NCBI RefSeq assembly: GCF_003122205.1 | Contig: NZ_QEYE01000004.1 | Span: forward strand, 62,001-126,000 | Direction: 5' to 3' | DNA: 64,000 nucleotides | Source of the DNA: Maritimibacter sp. 55A14 | Lineage (GTDB): Bacteria; Pseudomonadota; Alphaproteobacteria; Rhodobacterales; Rhodobacteraceae | Part shown: positions 8,148-15,494 of the stretch, one piece after another | How the letters are laid out: every line of letters starts with the position of its first letter | Position numbering within the stretch: position 1 is the first letter of the stretch | Made by a program: the position numbers and the translations under genes | Notes under the pieces: generated by a model | Told to the model about the DNA's origin: nothing | What the model saw: only the letters and a program-made list of their open reading frames with translations | The model's database searches: none

Positions 8148-9179
8148 TCAGCCTTGCAGCGCCTGCACCATGACGGCACCGCAATAGATCGCCAGGATCG
8201 ACAGGCTTTCCACGCCGATCCCGCCGGGCCCCCGCTTCTCGCGCATGATCAGGCCCAGCAGCAGGATGGCGGTCATCGCCATGCCGACGGTCAGCCAGAA
8301 GAGTTCGGCCTTGCCCACCGCGTGATAGATCGAGCCCTCGCGATAGCCGATATCCGACAGGGTCAGGAAGAGCACGTCGAAGGTGTTGCCACCGATGATC
8401 CCGCCCACGGCAAGCTGCAGTGCGTTGCGGCGCACCGCCGCCATCGTCGTCACAAGCTCCGGCAACGAGGTGACGACCGCGGTCATCAGCGCGCCCACCA
8501 GCGCCTGCGAGAGATCGAGACGATCCGTCAGTTCCGCCGCGGCGCGCGCGATCGTCCAGCCGGCAAGCCCCAGGATCAGCATCAGCGCGAAGAACCCCGC
8601 CAGCAGGCGCCCGGCGCTCCTGCGCGCGTCATCCTCGTCTTCGGGCACATCCCGGCGGGTTTCAGCGGTATCGACCGGGTTCCACATCGGCGCCCGGCGT
8701 ACCTCGCCCGTGGCCTTTACGCCGATGCAGAAGATCGCCACCAGCAGGACCGAGGCCGGGTGGACCGCCAGCACGGTCACCGGCGGCATGACGAAGGCGG
8801 CCAGCGGGATGGCCAGCATCAGGATCAGCAGCGCCGCCTGGAACATGTTGGTCAGCTCGGCGGCGGCGTGCTCCAGATTGGCGCGACGATAGACGATATC
8901 GGCCAGCGCCAGAAAGGCGGTCTGCGCGGCTATGCCGCCGACCCCGTTGGAGAAGGCCAGCGAGGCGTTGCCGTCCAGTGCCGCGGTCAGCGAGACGACC
9001 GTGCCCGAAAGCGAGGTCGCAACACCCAGCAGCACGCCGCCGGTCAGCGCCTCGCCCAGCCCGGTGCGATCGGCGATCCGGTCGGCCATCCCGGTCATCG
9101 CCGTGCCCGCGACCAGCACGACGGCCGCAGCAAGGGCGAAGACCGTCACGACGGCGGCAAGCGAGAGCGAAGCGAACAT
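8148..9179 (-). CDS. Sodium/calcium exchanger family (CaCA) membrane protein
   Basis: A 343-residue integral membrane cation antiporter of the CaCA superfamily, with two homologous halves. The first alpha repeat includes GVATSLSGTVVSLTAAL with SNGVGG after it. The second is TAVVTSLPELVTTMAAVRRN with GGIIGGNTFDVLF. A charged cytoplasmic loop lies between the halves (about 172-194). Roughly ten membrane segments are seen. The ATG at 9179 is preceded by GGGGAGG; an in-frame start 26 codons upstream gives a hydrophilic leader and is less likely. The ion transported cannot be told from sequence. Confidence 0.85.
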   Translation of the reverse strand: MFASLSLAAVVTVFALAAAVVLVAGTAMTGMADRIADRTGLGEALTGGVLLGVATSLSGTVVSLTAALDGNASLAFSNGVGGIAAQTAFLALADIVYRRANLEHAAAELTNMFQAALLILMLAIPLAAFVMPPVTVLAVHPASVLLVAIFCIGVKATGEVRRAPMWNPVDTAETRRDVPEDEDDARRSAGRLLAGFFALMLILGLAGWTIARAAAELTDRLDLSQALVGALMTAVVTSLPELVTTMAAVRRNALQLAVGGIIGGNTFDVLFLTLSDIGYREGSIYHAVGKAELFWLTVGMAMTAILLLGLIMREKRGPGGIGVESLSILAIYCGAVMVQALQG

Positions 9180-9300
9180 CACGGTCAACGCCTCCCCGGC
9201 GTGGCTGGTTGCATTACGCCTTGCGGGAACCATTCCTCCGGTTCGAGCATTGGTCAACGATCGACTCGACCCGCTTTACTGTTACGGAAAGGAACCTCCC

Positions 9301-9489
9301 ATGACGGAGATAACCGGGTTTGGCGGCCTGATCCTTCTGATACTGGACCTCTGGGCCATCATTTCCATCATCGGATCGTCGGAGACCACCGGCCGAAAGG
9401 TTCTCTGGACGCTGCTTGTCATCCTGCTGCCGCTCATCGGCTTCATCGTCTGGCTCATCGCCGGGCCGCGCGCCTCACGGACCGTCTGA
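9301..9489 (+). CDS. Small PLDc_N-type membrane protein
   Basis: A 62-residue protein with two membrane segments (about 9-24 and 33-54), of the phospholipase D N-terminal-like (PLDc_N) type. These often occur as stand-alone envelope peptides without a catalytic domain. A GGAAAGGA ribosome-binding region lies just before the ATG. It is divergent from the cation exchanger gene. No exact EcfG promoter is seen in the shared 121-bp gap. Confidence 0.75.
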   Translation: MTEITGFGGLILLILDLWAIISIIGSSETTGRKVLWTLLVILLPLIGFIVWLIAGPRASRTV

Positions 9490-9651
9490 CGGCCGCCGGG
9501 CGCCTCGGTCGGAACAATCGGGCCCGACACGCGTTTTTTCGGTGGGCCGCAACGTCCCCCCATGGCACGCGGTCCGCGGCGGCACCATGTGCCGGCCCTT
9601 CAAAGACGGTAACGGTGATCCGCCGAAACATCCGCCAGATCCGGCGGATAG

Positions 9652-9685
9652 GGCCCCCGTCCCCCCGTGGCGGGGGCCGACTTTT
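9652..9685 (+). terminator. Probable intrinsic terminator after the PLDc_N gene
   Basis: Arms GGCCCCCG (9652-9659) and CGGGGGCC (9671-9678) with an 11-nt loop are followed by GACTTTT. It sits in the 267-bp gap between convergent genes. Apart from this and a weaker GC-rich repeat (ATCCGCC/GGCGGAT) I see nothing else in the gap. Confidence 0.55.
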
Positions 9686-9756
9686 GCGCACCGCACCCGG
9701 CGGGCCCCCGCCCGGCATCCTGGAGAAGTCAGCCTGATCCGTCCGCACCTCGGGCG

Positions 9757-10797
9757 TCAACTCATCGGGTTGTCGCCGAACACGTCGAAGAGCGCCAGCG
9801 TCGCGACCAGGATCGGGATCGCGACGATCCCGCCCAGAGGCCCCCAGAGCCAGAGCCAGAAGACCAGCGAGACGAAGACGAGCAGCGGGTTGACCGCCAC
9901 GTGCCGCCCGACCATCGAGGGCGTGACGAAATTCGCCTCGATCAGGTTGAGGGTCAGGAAGATTACTGGCGGCAGCAATGATGCAAGCCCATCGAACACC
10001 ACGAGACCGGCCAGCAGCAGCGACGCGGCCATCGCGGCTGGCCCGATATAGAGCACGTAATTCAAGAGCGCCGCGACGAACCCCCAGATGAAGGGCGAGG
10101 GCATGCCAATGCTCATCAGCGCCAGCGACAGCGCCGCGCCCAGCCCGGCATTGACAAGAGTTATGGTCAGGAAATAGCGCGACACCCGCGATTCGGCGGC
10201 GCAGAAGCGTTCCAGGATCACCGGCGTGTCGGCCCGTGCGCCCAGCCGTTGGGAAATCCAGCGATAGATGCCGGTGCGCGTCAGGAGAAAGAAGAAGAGG
10301 GTGCCCATGAAGATCACCGCCTGAGCAAGCAGGAGCGGCGCCATCAACAGCGCGTCGGTGACCGTCGGCAGCCGATCCGCGGCATCGCCGTCGCCGGCGT
10401 CAATGCCGGGTTCCGCGCCCAGCGCGGATTTCATCTCGGCGTTGACCTCGTCGATGCCCTGGATGAGCCCCCGGAACTCGTAGATCGTCTGGCGGATTTC
10501 CCAACGGATGCGCGGCAACTCGTCCACCAGCCGCCAGATCACGGGCTCCAGCAGGAAAGCGATCCCGGCAAGGAATACGACGCTGAAGAGCAGCACCGTC
10601 AGGGCCACCAGGGCGCGCGGCAGCCCGCGTCGGTCGAACCAGTCGGAAACCGGCGCCAGGATCACGCCGCTGACCAGCCCGAAGACCAGCGGCGCCACGA
10701 CATCCTCGGCAAGTTTGAGGCCGGTGAATCCGGCCACCGCAGCGATCAGGACAACCGCGGAAAGGTAAATCCGGTTGTTGGGGGTCATGTCCCTCAT
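9757..10797 (-). CDS. AI-2E family (PerM-type) transporter
   Basis: A 346-residue membrane protein of the AI-2E exporter/PerM permease family. It has membrane segments near 8-26, 30-48 and 60-80, a soluble stretch around 90-150, and a cluster of segments from 150 to the end. Family features PRALVALTVLL, LTRTGIYRWI and the C-terminal GGIVAIPILVA are present. Possible starts are 10797 (MRDM) and 10788; a longer frame reaches 10818, which would lie upstream of the weak promoter noted here. Substrate is unknown; many members are not autoinducer transporters. Confidence 0.85.
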   Translation of the reverse strand: MRDMTPNNRIYLSAVVLIAAVAGFTGLKLAEDVVAPLVFGLVSGVILAPVSDWFDRRGLPRALVALTVLLFSVVFLAGIAFLLEPVIWRLVDELPRIRWEIRQTIYEFRGLIQGIDEVNAEMKSALGAEPGIDAGDGDAADRLPTVTDALLMAPLLLAQAVIFMGTLFFFLLTRTGIYRWISQRLGARADTPVILERFCAAESRVSRYFLTITLVNAGLGAALSLALMSIGMPSPFIWGFVAALLNYVLYIGPAAMAASLLLAGLVVFDGLASLLPPVIFLTLNLIEANFVTPSMVGRHVAVNPLLVFVSLVFWLWLWGPLGGIVAIPILVATLALFDVFGDNPMS

Positions 10798-10809
10798 AAC
10801 AAAGCCACC

Positions 10810-10835
10810 AACCCCCATGTGGGCTTCTTGGTTCC
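10810..10835 (-). promoter_or_regulatory. Weak EcfG-type promoter candidate for the AI-2E family gene
   Basis: On the minus strand GGAAC (10835-10831) is followed after 17 nt by GGTT. The -35 matches fully but the -10 differs at its first base. It would leave a leader of only a few to 15 nt before the likely start codons. Confidence 0.35.
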
Positions 10836-10848
10836 CGATCGCATCGGA

Positions 10849-10873
10849 GGAACCGCCGGCGTTCGCGGGCGTT
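10849..10873 (+). promoter_or_regulatory. EcfG-type promoter of the csbD operon
   Basis: GGAAC (10849-10853), 16-nt spacer, CGTT (10870-10873): an exact match to the general stress sigma factor consensus, 36 bp before the CsbD start codon. Confidence 0.8.
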
Positions 10874-10909
10874 GAGCCGGCAGGACACGAAACCGAGAAA
10901 GGAAAAACG

Positions 10910-11107
10910 ATGAACTGGGATCAGATCAAAGGTCAATGGAAGCAGCTCAAGGGATCCGCCCGGCGGAAATGGGGCGAGATCACCGATGACGAACTGGAAC
11001 AGGCCCAAGGCGACCGCGACCGGCTGATCGGGCTGGTGCAGGAACGCTACGGCATCGCTCGCGAAGCCGCAGAGAAGCAGGTCGATGAATGGTCCCGCGA
11101 GATTTGA
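10910..11107 (+). CDS. CsbD family stress protein
   Basis: A 65-residue hydrophilic protein of the CsbD/YjbJ family, abundant in bacterial general stress regulons. The family hallmark MNWDQIKGQWKQLKG opens the protein and KWGEITDDELEQ follows. GAGAAAGGA precedes the ATG. The exact EcfG promoter 36 bp upstream and the 9-bp gap to the next gene indicate a two-gene stress operon. Its molecular activity is not known. Confidence 0.93.
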   Translation: MNWDQIKGQWKQLKGSARRKWGEITDDELEQAQGDRDRLIGLVQERYGIAREAAEKQVDEWSREI

Positions 11108-11116
11108 GGTGAACCG

Positions 11117-11629
11117 ATGACCGATAACGAACAAACGCAGGACGCCGCGCTGAACGAATTATGGGACCAGCTCGCCAAGGTCCGGGCCGGGATGCTCGGG
11201 CTCGATTGCGCTGGCGGACATGTCCAGCCGATGACCCATCACGTGGACCGCGAGAACCGGGCGATCTGGTTCATCGCCTCCGCCGACAGCACGCTGGTCG
11301 AGACCCTGGGCGAAGGCGCGACCGGGCATTTCACGTTGCAGACGCCGGATCAGGACTACTACGCCTGCCTGCGCGGCACCGTGCGCCCCAGCGCGAGCGA
11401 GGAGAAACTCGACGAAATCTGGTCGACCGTGGCCTCGGCCTTCTTCGAGGAAGGCCGCGATGACTGGAAGGTGCGGCTGCTCAAGATGCCGCTCCGAGAG
11501 GTCGAATGCTGGAGCACGCGCAAAAGCAGGCTGCTTTTCGGGCTGGAGCTTCTGCGCGCCGCCACCGAGCCGAATGCCACGCCCGATCTGGGCGAACACC
11601 ATGTGCTCGACCTGAGCGCGGCAGCCTGA
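11117..11629 (+). CDS. Pyridoxamine 5'-phosphate oxidase-related general stress protein
   Basis: A 170-residue split-barrel flavin-binding-fold protein of the PNPOx-like (general stress protein 26) group. Recognisable blocks are the opening helix ELWDQLAKVRAGML, THHVDRENRAIWFIAS, and the C-terminal EVECWSTRKSRLLFGLELLRAA. These proteins usually bind FMN, FAD or F420 but few have a known reaction. It lies 9 bp after csbD, with its Shine-Dalgarno GAGGTGA in the gap, and so is predicted to be EcfG-driven. Confidence 0.88.
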   Translation: MTDNEQTQDAALNELWDQLAKVRAGMLGLDCAGGHVQPMTHHVDRENRAIWFIASADSTLVETLGEGATGHFTLQTPDQDYYACLRGTVRPSASEEKLDEIWSTVASAFFEEGRDDWKVRLLKMPLREVECWSTRKSRLLFGLELLRAATEPNATPDLGEHHVLDLSAAA

Positions 11630-11631
11630 CG

Positions 11632-11665
11632 GGGCTCCCGGATCGCTCTTTTCCGGGGTGAGCCC
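11632..11665. terminator. Hairpin between convergent genes
   Basis: GGGCTCCCGG (11632-11641) can pair with CCGGGGTGAGCCC (11653-11665), with the loop containing CTTTT. It probably separates the convergent transcripts, although there is no T-run after the stem. Confidence 0.4.
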
Positions 11666-11702
11666 GCGGCGACCGGACCGGTTCCCCTTCCGGCGCCGCG
11701 GG

Positions 11703-12371
11703 TCAGCCGGGTTCGGGCGCCTTCGCGACCTCGGCCCCGGTCATGTCGAGTACCAGATGCGTGTCGCCCTCGGCCATGTGGCGCAGCCGTCCGAACGGCA
11801 CCAGATGCCCGTGATGCGACAGCAGGCGGCCCTGACCGACAACGAAATGGGTTATCTTCATCGCCCCGGTGTCGAAGATCAGGTCGTCCACCTTGCCCAG
11901 CTCGCCGTCGCTGCCGAAGACCGGCTTGCCCAGCCAGCGGGTCGCGCGTTCCAGTTGCAGCACGCGGCTGTCTCCAGGGGTCGCCGGATGTCCCGTATCC
12001 GCCGCCGCGTGCCCGGCGGCGAGCTGCTCGTAGATCAGGAGCGGCGAATAGGTATAGCCGAAAGGCCCGACCACCAGCGGTGGCCAGTTCTCGATATGCC
12101 AGGGCTGGTCGCTGGTGTCATCCCGCCAGCGCGGCGCGTCCGCGATATCCTCCTCGCTGAGGCTGACGGCCCAGTCCCGGCCGCCGGCCTGCGGCGCGTC
12201 GAGATGCGATGCCGCGACGAGGATCTCCGTGGCCTCCAGCCAGCCGCCGATATCGACCGCGACATAGCGGATATCCCCGCCGGGAACATCGAAGAAGACC
12301 TCGTGGATGGGAAACCGCGCGTCGCCGCTGCGCGCGCGGTGATGCACGAGGTCACTGATGGCATGTGACAT
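11703..12371 (-). CDS. Cytoplasmic PRC-barrel domain protein
   Basis: A 222-residue protein without signal peptide. It has two PRC-barrel-like modules, one near the N-terminus (FFDVPGGDIRYVAVDIGGWLEATEILVAASHL) and one near the C-terminus (LGKPVFGSDGELGKVDDLIFD ... HLVPFGRLRHM). GGAGGCGGC precedes the ATG at 12371. It is the second of three PRC-barrel genes within 14 kb and lies inside the stress island. No exact EcfG site is seen directly upstream. Function is not known. Confidence 0.82.
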   Translation of the reverse strand: MSHAISDLVHHRARSGDARFPIHEVFFDVPGGDIRYVAVDIGGWLEATEILVAASHLDAPQAGGRDWAVSLSEEDIADAPRWRDDTSDQPWHIENWPPLVVGPFGYTYSPLLIYEQLAAGHAAADTGHPATPGDSRVLQLERATRWLGKPVFGSDGELGKVDDLIFDTGAMKITHFVVGQGRLLSHHGHLVPFGRLRHMAEGDTHLVLDMTGAEVAKAPEPG

Positions 12372-12482
12372 GTTGCGCCGCCTCCGTTCCAATTCCTTGC
12401 CCGGACAATCGGCCCGGACTGCCCGTGCAGGCTGCCACGCTCCGCCCGCATATGCCACCGCTAACGCGGGGTGTGCCCGCGC

Positions 12483-13064
12483 TTAGAGCAGCATCAGCGC
12501 CGCCGCGGCCAGCGCCGCGATGCTGGCCACCAGCGCCACGATCATCACCACGCCATCGCGCATCAGCACCGCCAGCCCCAGCAGCGCGATGGCACCCATC
12601 GGCGCTGTCGCGGCGAAGGGGATGATCTCCAGCGGCGGCACCAGAAGCGCCAGCAGCGCGCAGAGCCCAGCGGCGATGCGGCTCCAGCCTCGGCCGGTCA
12701 GCGCGGTCAGGCGCTGGCCGAGATAACGGTCCATCCAGCGCGCGGCCGGCCGCAACGCCTGCACGGCCCCGCGCAAGCGATCCGCGCCCAGGCGCCGCAC
12801 GCGCAGCAGGTCGGGCACCCAGAAATGCCGGCGCCCCGCCAAGATCTGAAGCGAGAAGAGCAATGTCACCAGCGCCAGGCCCGTCGGCACGCCGGGGATG
12901 CCGCCCAGGGGCGAAATTGCCAGCAACGCGGGAAAGGCCAGGAACGGGCCGTAGGTACGCCGCCCGAAGATGCCTAGGACCTGATCGATGCTCAGTGTGC
13001 CGCCTGGGCGCGCGCGTCGCTCCAGACAGTCCAGAATGTCGCCGATCCCGCCGTTGCCGTTCAT
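12483..13064 (-). CDS. exoD: ExoD family exopolysaccharide-related membrane protein
   Basis: A 193-residue protein of the ExoD family, required in Sinorhizobium for exopolysaccharide production and alkaline tolerance. The N-terminal amphipathic part (LSIDQVLGIFGRRTYGPFLAFPALLAISPLGGIPG) and three or four membrane segments after 120 match. It lies 111 bp upstream of the PRC-barrel gene on the same strand. A near-match EcfG promoter is found 60 bp before its start. Confidence 0.87.
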   Translation of the reverse strand: MNGNGGIGDILDCLERRARPGGTLSIDQVLGIFGRRTYGPFLAFPALLAISPLGGIPGVPTGLALVTLLFSLQILAGRRHFWVPDLLRVRRLGADRLRGAVQALRPAARWMDRYLGQRLTALTGRGWSRIAAGLCALLALLVPPLEIIPFAATAPMGAIALLGLAVLMRDGVVMIVALVASIAALAAAALMLL

Positions 13065-13123
13065 TCTTGCCTCGCCCTTGCCTGGACGCGCCGGTTTCAG
13101 GCTCCGGCGCGGGTGTCCGCATC

Positions 13124-13148
13124 AACGCCAAATACGCGTCCGGGTTCT
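13124..13148 (-). promoter_or_regulatory. Near-match EcfG promoter before exoD
   Basis: On the minus strand AGAAC (13148-13144), N16, CGTT (13127-13124). There is one mismatch in the -35 element. Spacing and distance to the exoD ATG (60 bp) are suitable. Confidence 0.45.
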
Positions 13149-13156
13149 CCGGCCTT

Positions 13157-13888
13157 TCAGATCAGCGGGCGTTGCAGCGGCACGCGCTCCGGGTCGAGTT
13201 GCCCCAGGTCGCAGAGCCGCTCATAGGAGAGCACGCGCAATTTGCCGTTCTGCCAGCTTGCGACCTGCTGATCCCGGAGCTTGCGCAGGGTCTTGTTGGT
13301 ATGGACCACCGACAGGCCCAGTGCATCCGCGAGATCCTGCTGGGTGTAGGGCAACCTCATCTCGCCCCCCGTGACGAGGTCCAGCGCCTGGCCGTGATCG
13401 TGGAACTTGACGAAGGCCCGCGCGATCCGTTCGATCGCGTCGAGCTGACCCAGCGCCGCGAGGCTTTCGCCCAGGAAATGCTCTTCCACCGCGGCCAGCC
13501 AGGTCAGGTCGAAGGCGCGCTCGGGGTGATCGCGGAAAAGCGACCAGAGCTCGTCCCGTCGGAAGACGCACAATCTCATCGGCGTGCTGGCTTCCACCGA
13601 GTGCTGCATCTCCCGCATCACCCCGGCCTGAAGCCCGACGAAATCGCCCGGCAGAACGAAGTTCACCACCTGCCGGCGACCCTCCGGCATCGTCTTGTAG
13701 CGCAGCCCCATGCCGCTCAGCACGGTGAAGAGCTGCGGGCTGTTGGAACCCTCGATCAGCAGGGTGGTCCCGGCGTCGACGCTCATCTCGCCGGCCTTGA
13801 ACCGTTCCATGAAGGCGACTTCCCGGCGCGTCATGGGCGCGAAGATACGGCGCTTTCGGATCGGGCAGTTTCGGCATAGGGTAGCCAT
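13157..13888 (-). CDS. Crp/Fnr family transcription regulator
   Basis: A 243-residue cNMP-domain regulator. It opens MATLCRNCPIRKRRIF; the two cysteines in CRNC resemble, but do not complete, the FNR iron-sulfur set. The beta-roll covers about 25-140 and the winged helix has the recognition region YTQQDLADALGLSVVHTNKTLRKL (about 186-209). AGGAG lies 10 nt before the ATG at 13888. It is divergent from the degenerate receiver gene. Effector and targets are unknown. Confidence 0.85.
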   Translation of the reverse strand: MATLCRNCPIRKRRIFAPMTRREVAFMERFKAGEMSVDAGTTLLIEGSNSPQLFTVLSGMGLRYKTMPEGRRQVVNFVLPGDFVGLQAGVMREMQHSVEASTPMRLCVFRRDELWSLFRDHPERAFDLTWLAAVEEHFLGESLAALGQLDAIERIARAFVKFHDHGQALDLVTGGEMRLPYTQQDLADALGLSVVHTNKTLRKLRDQQVASWQNGKLRVLSYERLCDLGQLDPERVPLQRPLI

Positions 13889-13973
13889 GAACGTTATCGC
13901 TCCTGACATGTCACAGTTTAATGCGGGCGTCCTGATGCTATAGTACAAGTTGCGGGCAGAAAGGATGACCGCG

Positions 13974-14351
13974 ATGCGTCTTGCGATCAAGGAGAAGCCA
14001 GTGCCGGTGGGAGACCACGATGACGGGATCCCCGTCTTCCTGGTGGTCGAGCGCGACAGCCTGATCGCCACGGACCTGATCGAAACCATACGCGCCATGG
14101 GCCGGTGCCGCGTCATTCATTTCAGGACACTGGCGGAACTTCAGGGCGCGCTTCCGACGCTGGAACGGATCACCACCGCCGTTTTGGAAGCCCGTCGCGA
14201 GACGCTGGTGGCGATGGGACTGGACCAGCAGCTCGGGATGCGCGGCGCGCGGGTCGTCCTGACGATCGGAGACGACGACGTCTCGGACTACGGATGGCGC
14301 GTGCTCAAGCGCCCGTTCTCGGAAAAGATGATTCGCGAAAGCCTGGCGTAA
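13974..14351 (+). CDS. Degenerate response-regulator receiver protein
   Basis: A 125-residue single-domain protein with the fold pattern of a CheY-like receiver: a beta strand VFLVVERDSL where VVDDD is usual, and a C-terminal LKRPFSEKMI where LxKPF is usual. The phosphoacceptor position in TAVLEARR is glutamate (E72) instead of aspartate. It is therefore unlikely to be phosphorylated normally. AAAGGA lies 8 nt before the ATG at 13974; an earlier ATG at 13965 directly abuts it. A -10-like TATAGT is at 13939-13944. It could act as a constitutive partner or phosphate-independent adaptor; this is inference. Confidence 0.65.
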   Translation: MRLAIKEKPVPVGDHDDGIPVFLVVERDSLIATDLIETIRAMGRCRVIHFRTLAELQGALPTLERITTAVLEARRETLVAMGLDQQLGMRGARVVLTIGDDDVSDYGWRVLKRPFSEKMIRESLA

Positions 14352-14359
14352 CGACCGCA

Positions 14360-14755
14360 TCACTCGCGCCGCCTGCCGCCGCCGCCGCCAGCCGACCGGC
14401 CCGCCTCCAATCCCAAAACGAAGCCCTCCGCCAGCAGCGTCAGTGGGTGGGCGCCGGCAGAGGTGCGGCGGGGGCGGTCGGCGGTTTCCTGCGCCTGCGT
14501 CCGGGGGTCCGATGCGGAAGCGGCAGAGCCTTGTCCCGCCGCCACGGCCAGGAAGATGCAGCCGGCCGCCAGGAAGACCGCACCGATCACGGTCGCGGCG
14601 AAGAGCGGACCCTCCATCGCGGCCAGCAACAGCCAGGCCGCAAGCGTGAAAAAGCAGCAACCGACTCCGACCAGCACAACCCCCAGCACCGAGAAGGCCG
14701 CCATGCGCGCCGCCAGGCGCGCGCGTTGGCGCGTGCGCTCGATCAACGCGACCAT
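14360..14755 (-). CDS. Phage-holin-like (superfamily III) membrane protein
   Basis: A 131-residue protein with two strong membrane segments (about 17-46 and 51-73), then a Gly/Arg-rich tail. This is the DUF1469/holin-X type, commonly paired with DUF883 proteins in general stress operons; it is not evidence of a prophage. It begins 3 bp after the DUF883 gene and shares its EcfG promoter. Confidence 0.78.
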   Translation of the reverse strand: MVALIERTRQRARLAARMAAFSVLGVVLVGVGCCFFTLAAWLLLAAMEGPLFAATVIGAVFLAAGCIFLAVAAGQGSAASASDPRTQAQETADRPRRTSAGAHPLTLLAEGFVLGLEAGRSAGGGGGRRRE

Positions 14756-14758
14756 CCA

Positions 14759-15079
14759 CTATCTCCGGCTGGTCAGGAATCCGAGGATGAAGCCGAGCCC
14801 CACCGCGAGACCGACCGCCGTCGCGGGCTGCTGCCGGACGGCATCGGCGACCTGATGGCCGGTATCTTCGGCATATTCCCGCGCCTCGGCCGCGCGCGCC
14901 TGGCCACGATCACGCAACTCCGACGCGGTGCGGCGCATGCCTTCCACAGCCTCGTCCCGGCGCTGCGCGCCCATGTCCGTCAATGTCTGCGAGATCGACG
15001 CGATGTCGTTCTTGAGCATCTCGATCTGCTTGGAAAGCTGTTCGGTATCCGCCTGCGCGGCCGTGTCCTTCTGTGCCAT
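14759..15079 (-). CDS. DUF883 (ElaB/YqjD) family membrane-anchored protein
   Basis: A 106-residue protein with a long heptad-rich helix (about 12-75, many Glu/Arg/Gln) and a C-terminal membrane anchor ending GLGFILGFLTSRR. This is the ElaB/YqjD layout; YqjD binds ribosomes at the inner membrane in E. coli. GGAGG precedes the ATG. An exact EcfG promoter lies upstream and the holin-like gene follows, giving a two-gene stress operon. Confidence 0.88.
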   Translation of the reverse strand: MAQKDTAAQADTEQLSKQIEMLKNDIASISQTLTDMGAQRRDEAVEGMRRTASELRDRGQARAAEAREYAEDTGHQVADAVRQQPATAVGLAVGLGFILGFLTSRR

Positions 15080-15114
15080 TCCATCCTCCGTTCGTTCCTG
15101 GTTGCTCGCATTTC

Positions 15115-15140
15115 AACGCACCGGGCGCCGGACAGGTTCC
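15115..15140 (-). promoter_or_regulatory. EcfG-type promoter of the DUF883/holin-like operon
   Basis: On the minus strand GGAAC (15140-15136), N17, CGTT (15118-15115), 36 bp before the DUF883 ATG. Exact consensus. Confidence 0.78.
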
Positions 15141-15165
15141 AACCCGCCGAACCTGCATATTTTCC

Positions 15166-15191
15166 GGAACCGCCAGACCGGGGCTGGCGTT
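15166..15191 (+). promoter_or_regulatory. EcfG-type promoter of the DUF1328 gene
   Basis: GGAAC (15166-15170), N17, CGTT (15188-15191), 37 bp before the ATG at 15229. Exact consensus, back to back with the DUF883 promoter. Confidence 0.78.
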
Positions 15192-15228
15192 GAGCGACCG
15201 GTAGGCAATCATCGAAAGGATTACGGAC

Positions 15229-15399
15229 ATGCTTACATGGGCATTGATCTTTCTGGGGGTCGCACTTGTCGCCGCCGTTTTCGGCTTCGGCGGGATCGCG
15301 TCGGCCTCGGCCGGGATCGCGCAGATCCTGTTCTTCATCTTCATCGTGCTCTTCGTGGTCGCCCTGATCGCGCGGGCCGTGGGCGGACGCGCACCCTGA
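15229..15399 (+). CDS. DUF1328 small membrane protein
   Basis: A 56-residue protein, [20 protein letters not shown] onward, almost wholly two membrane segments separated by GGIASASAG. This is the YtjA/DUF1328 family, widespread in proteobacterial stress regulons with unknown activity. GAAAGGA lies 8 nt before the ATG. The frame is short enough to be missed by length filters. It has an exact EcfG promoter and an intrinsic terminator, so it is a monocistronic stress gene. Confidence 0.88.
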   Translation: MLTWALIFLGVALVAAVFGFGGIASASAGIAQILFFIFIVLFVVALIARAVGGRAP

Positions 15400-15433
15400 C
15401 ACCACCGCGCGCTGAACCCGCCACACACAAACA

Positions 15434-15467
15434 GGGGCGGCGCCGTTCCCGTGCCGCCCCATTTTTT
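15434..15467 (+). terminator. Intrinsic terminator after the DUF1328 gene
   Basis: GGGGCGGC (15434-15441) pairs with GCCGCCCC (15453-15460) and is followed by ATTTTTT. It lies between the convergent DUF1328 and phyR genes. Confidence 0.8.
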
Positions 15468-15494
15468 CGCCGCCGTTCCGCACGCCCGGCGTCC

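Noticed and set aside
9180-9300. EcfG promoter between the cation exchanger and PLDc_N genes
   Set aside because: GGAAC occurs but no CGTT lies at 16-17 bp. A GCAAC-N17-CGTT on the minus strand is too close to the start codon.
14360-14755. Holin-like gene as evidence for a prophage
   Set aside because: No other phage gene is nearby. The gene forms an operon with DUF883 under an EcfG promoter, which is the usual stress context of this family.
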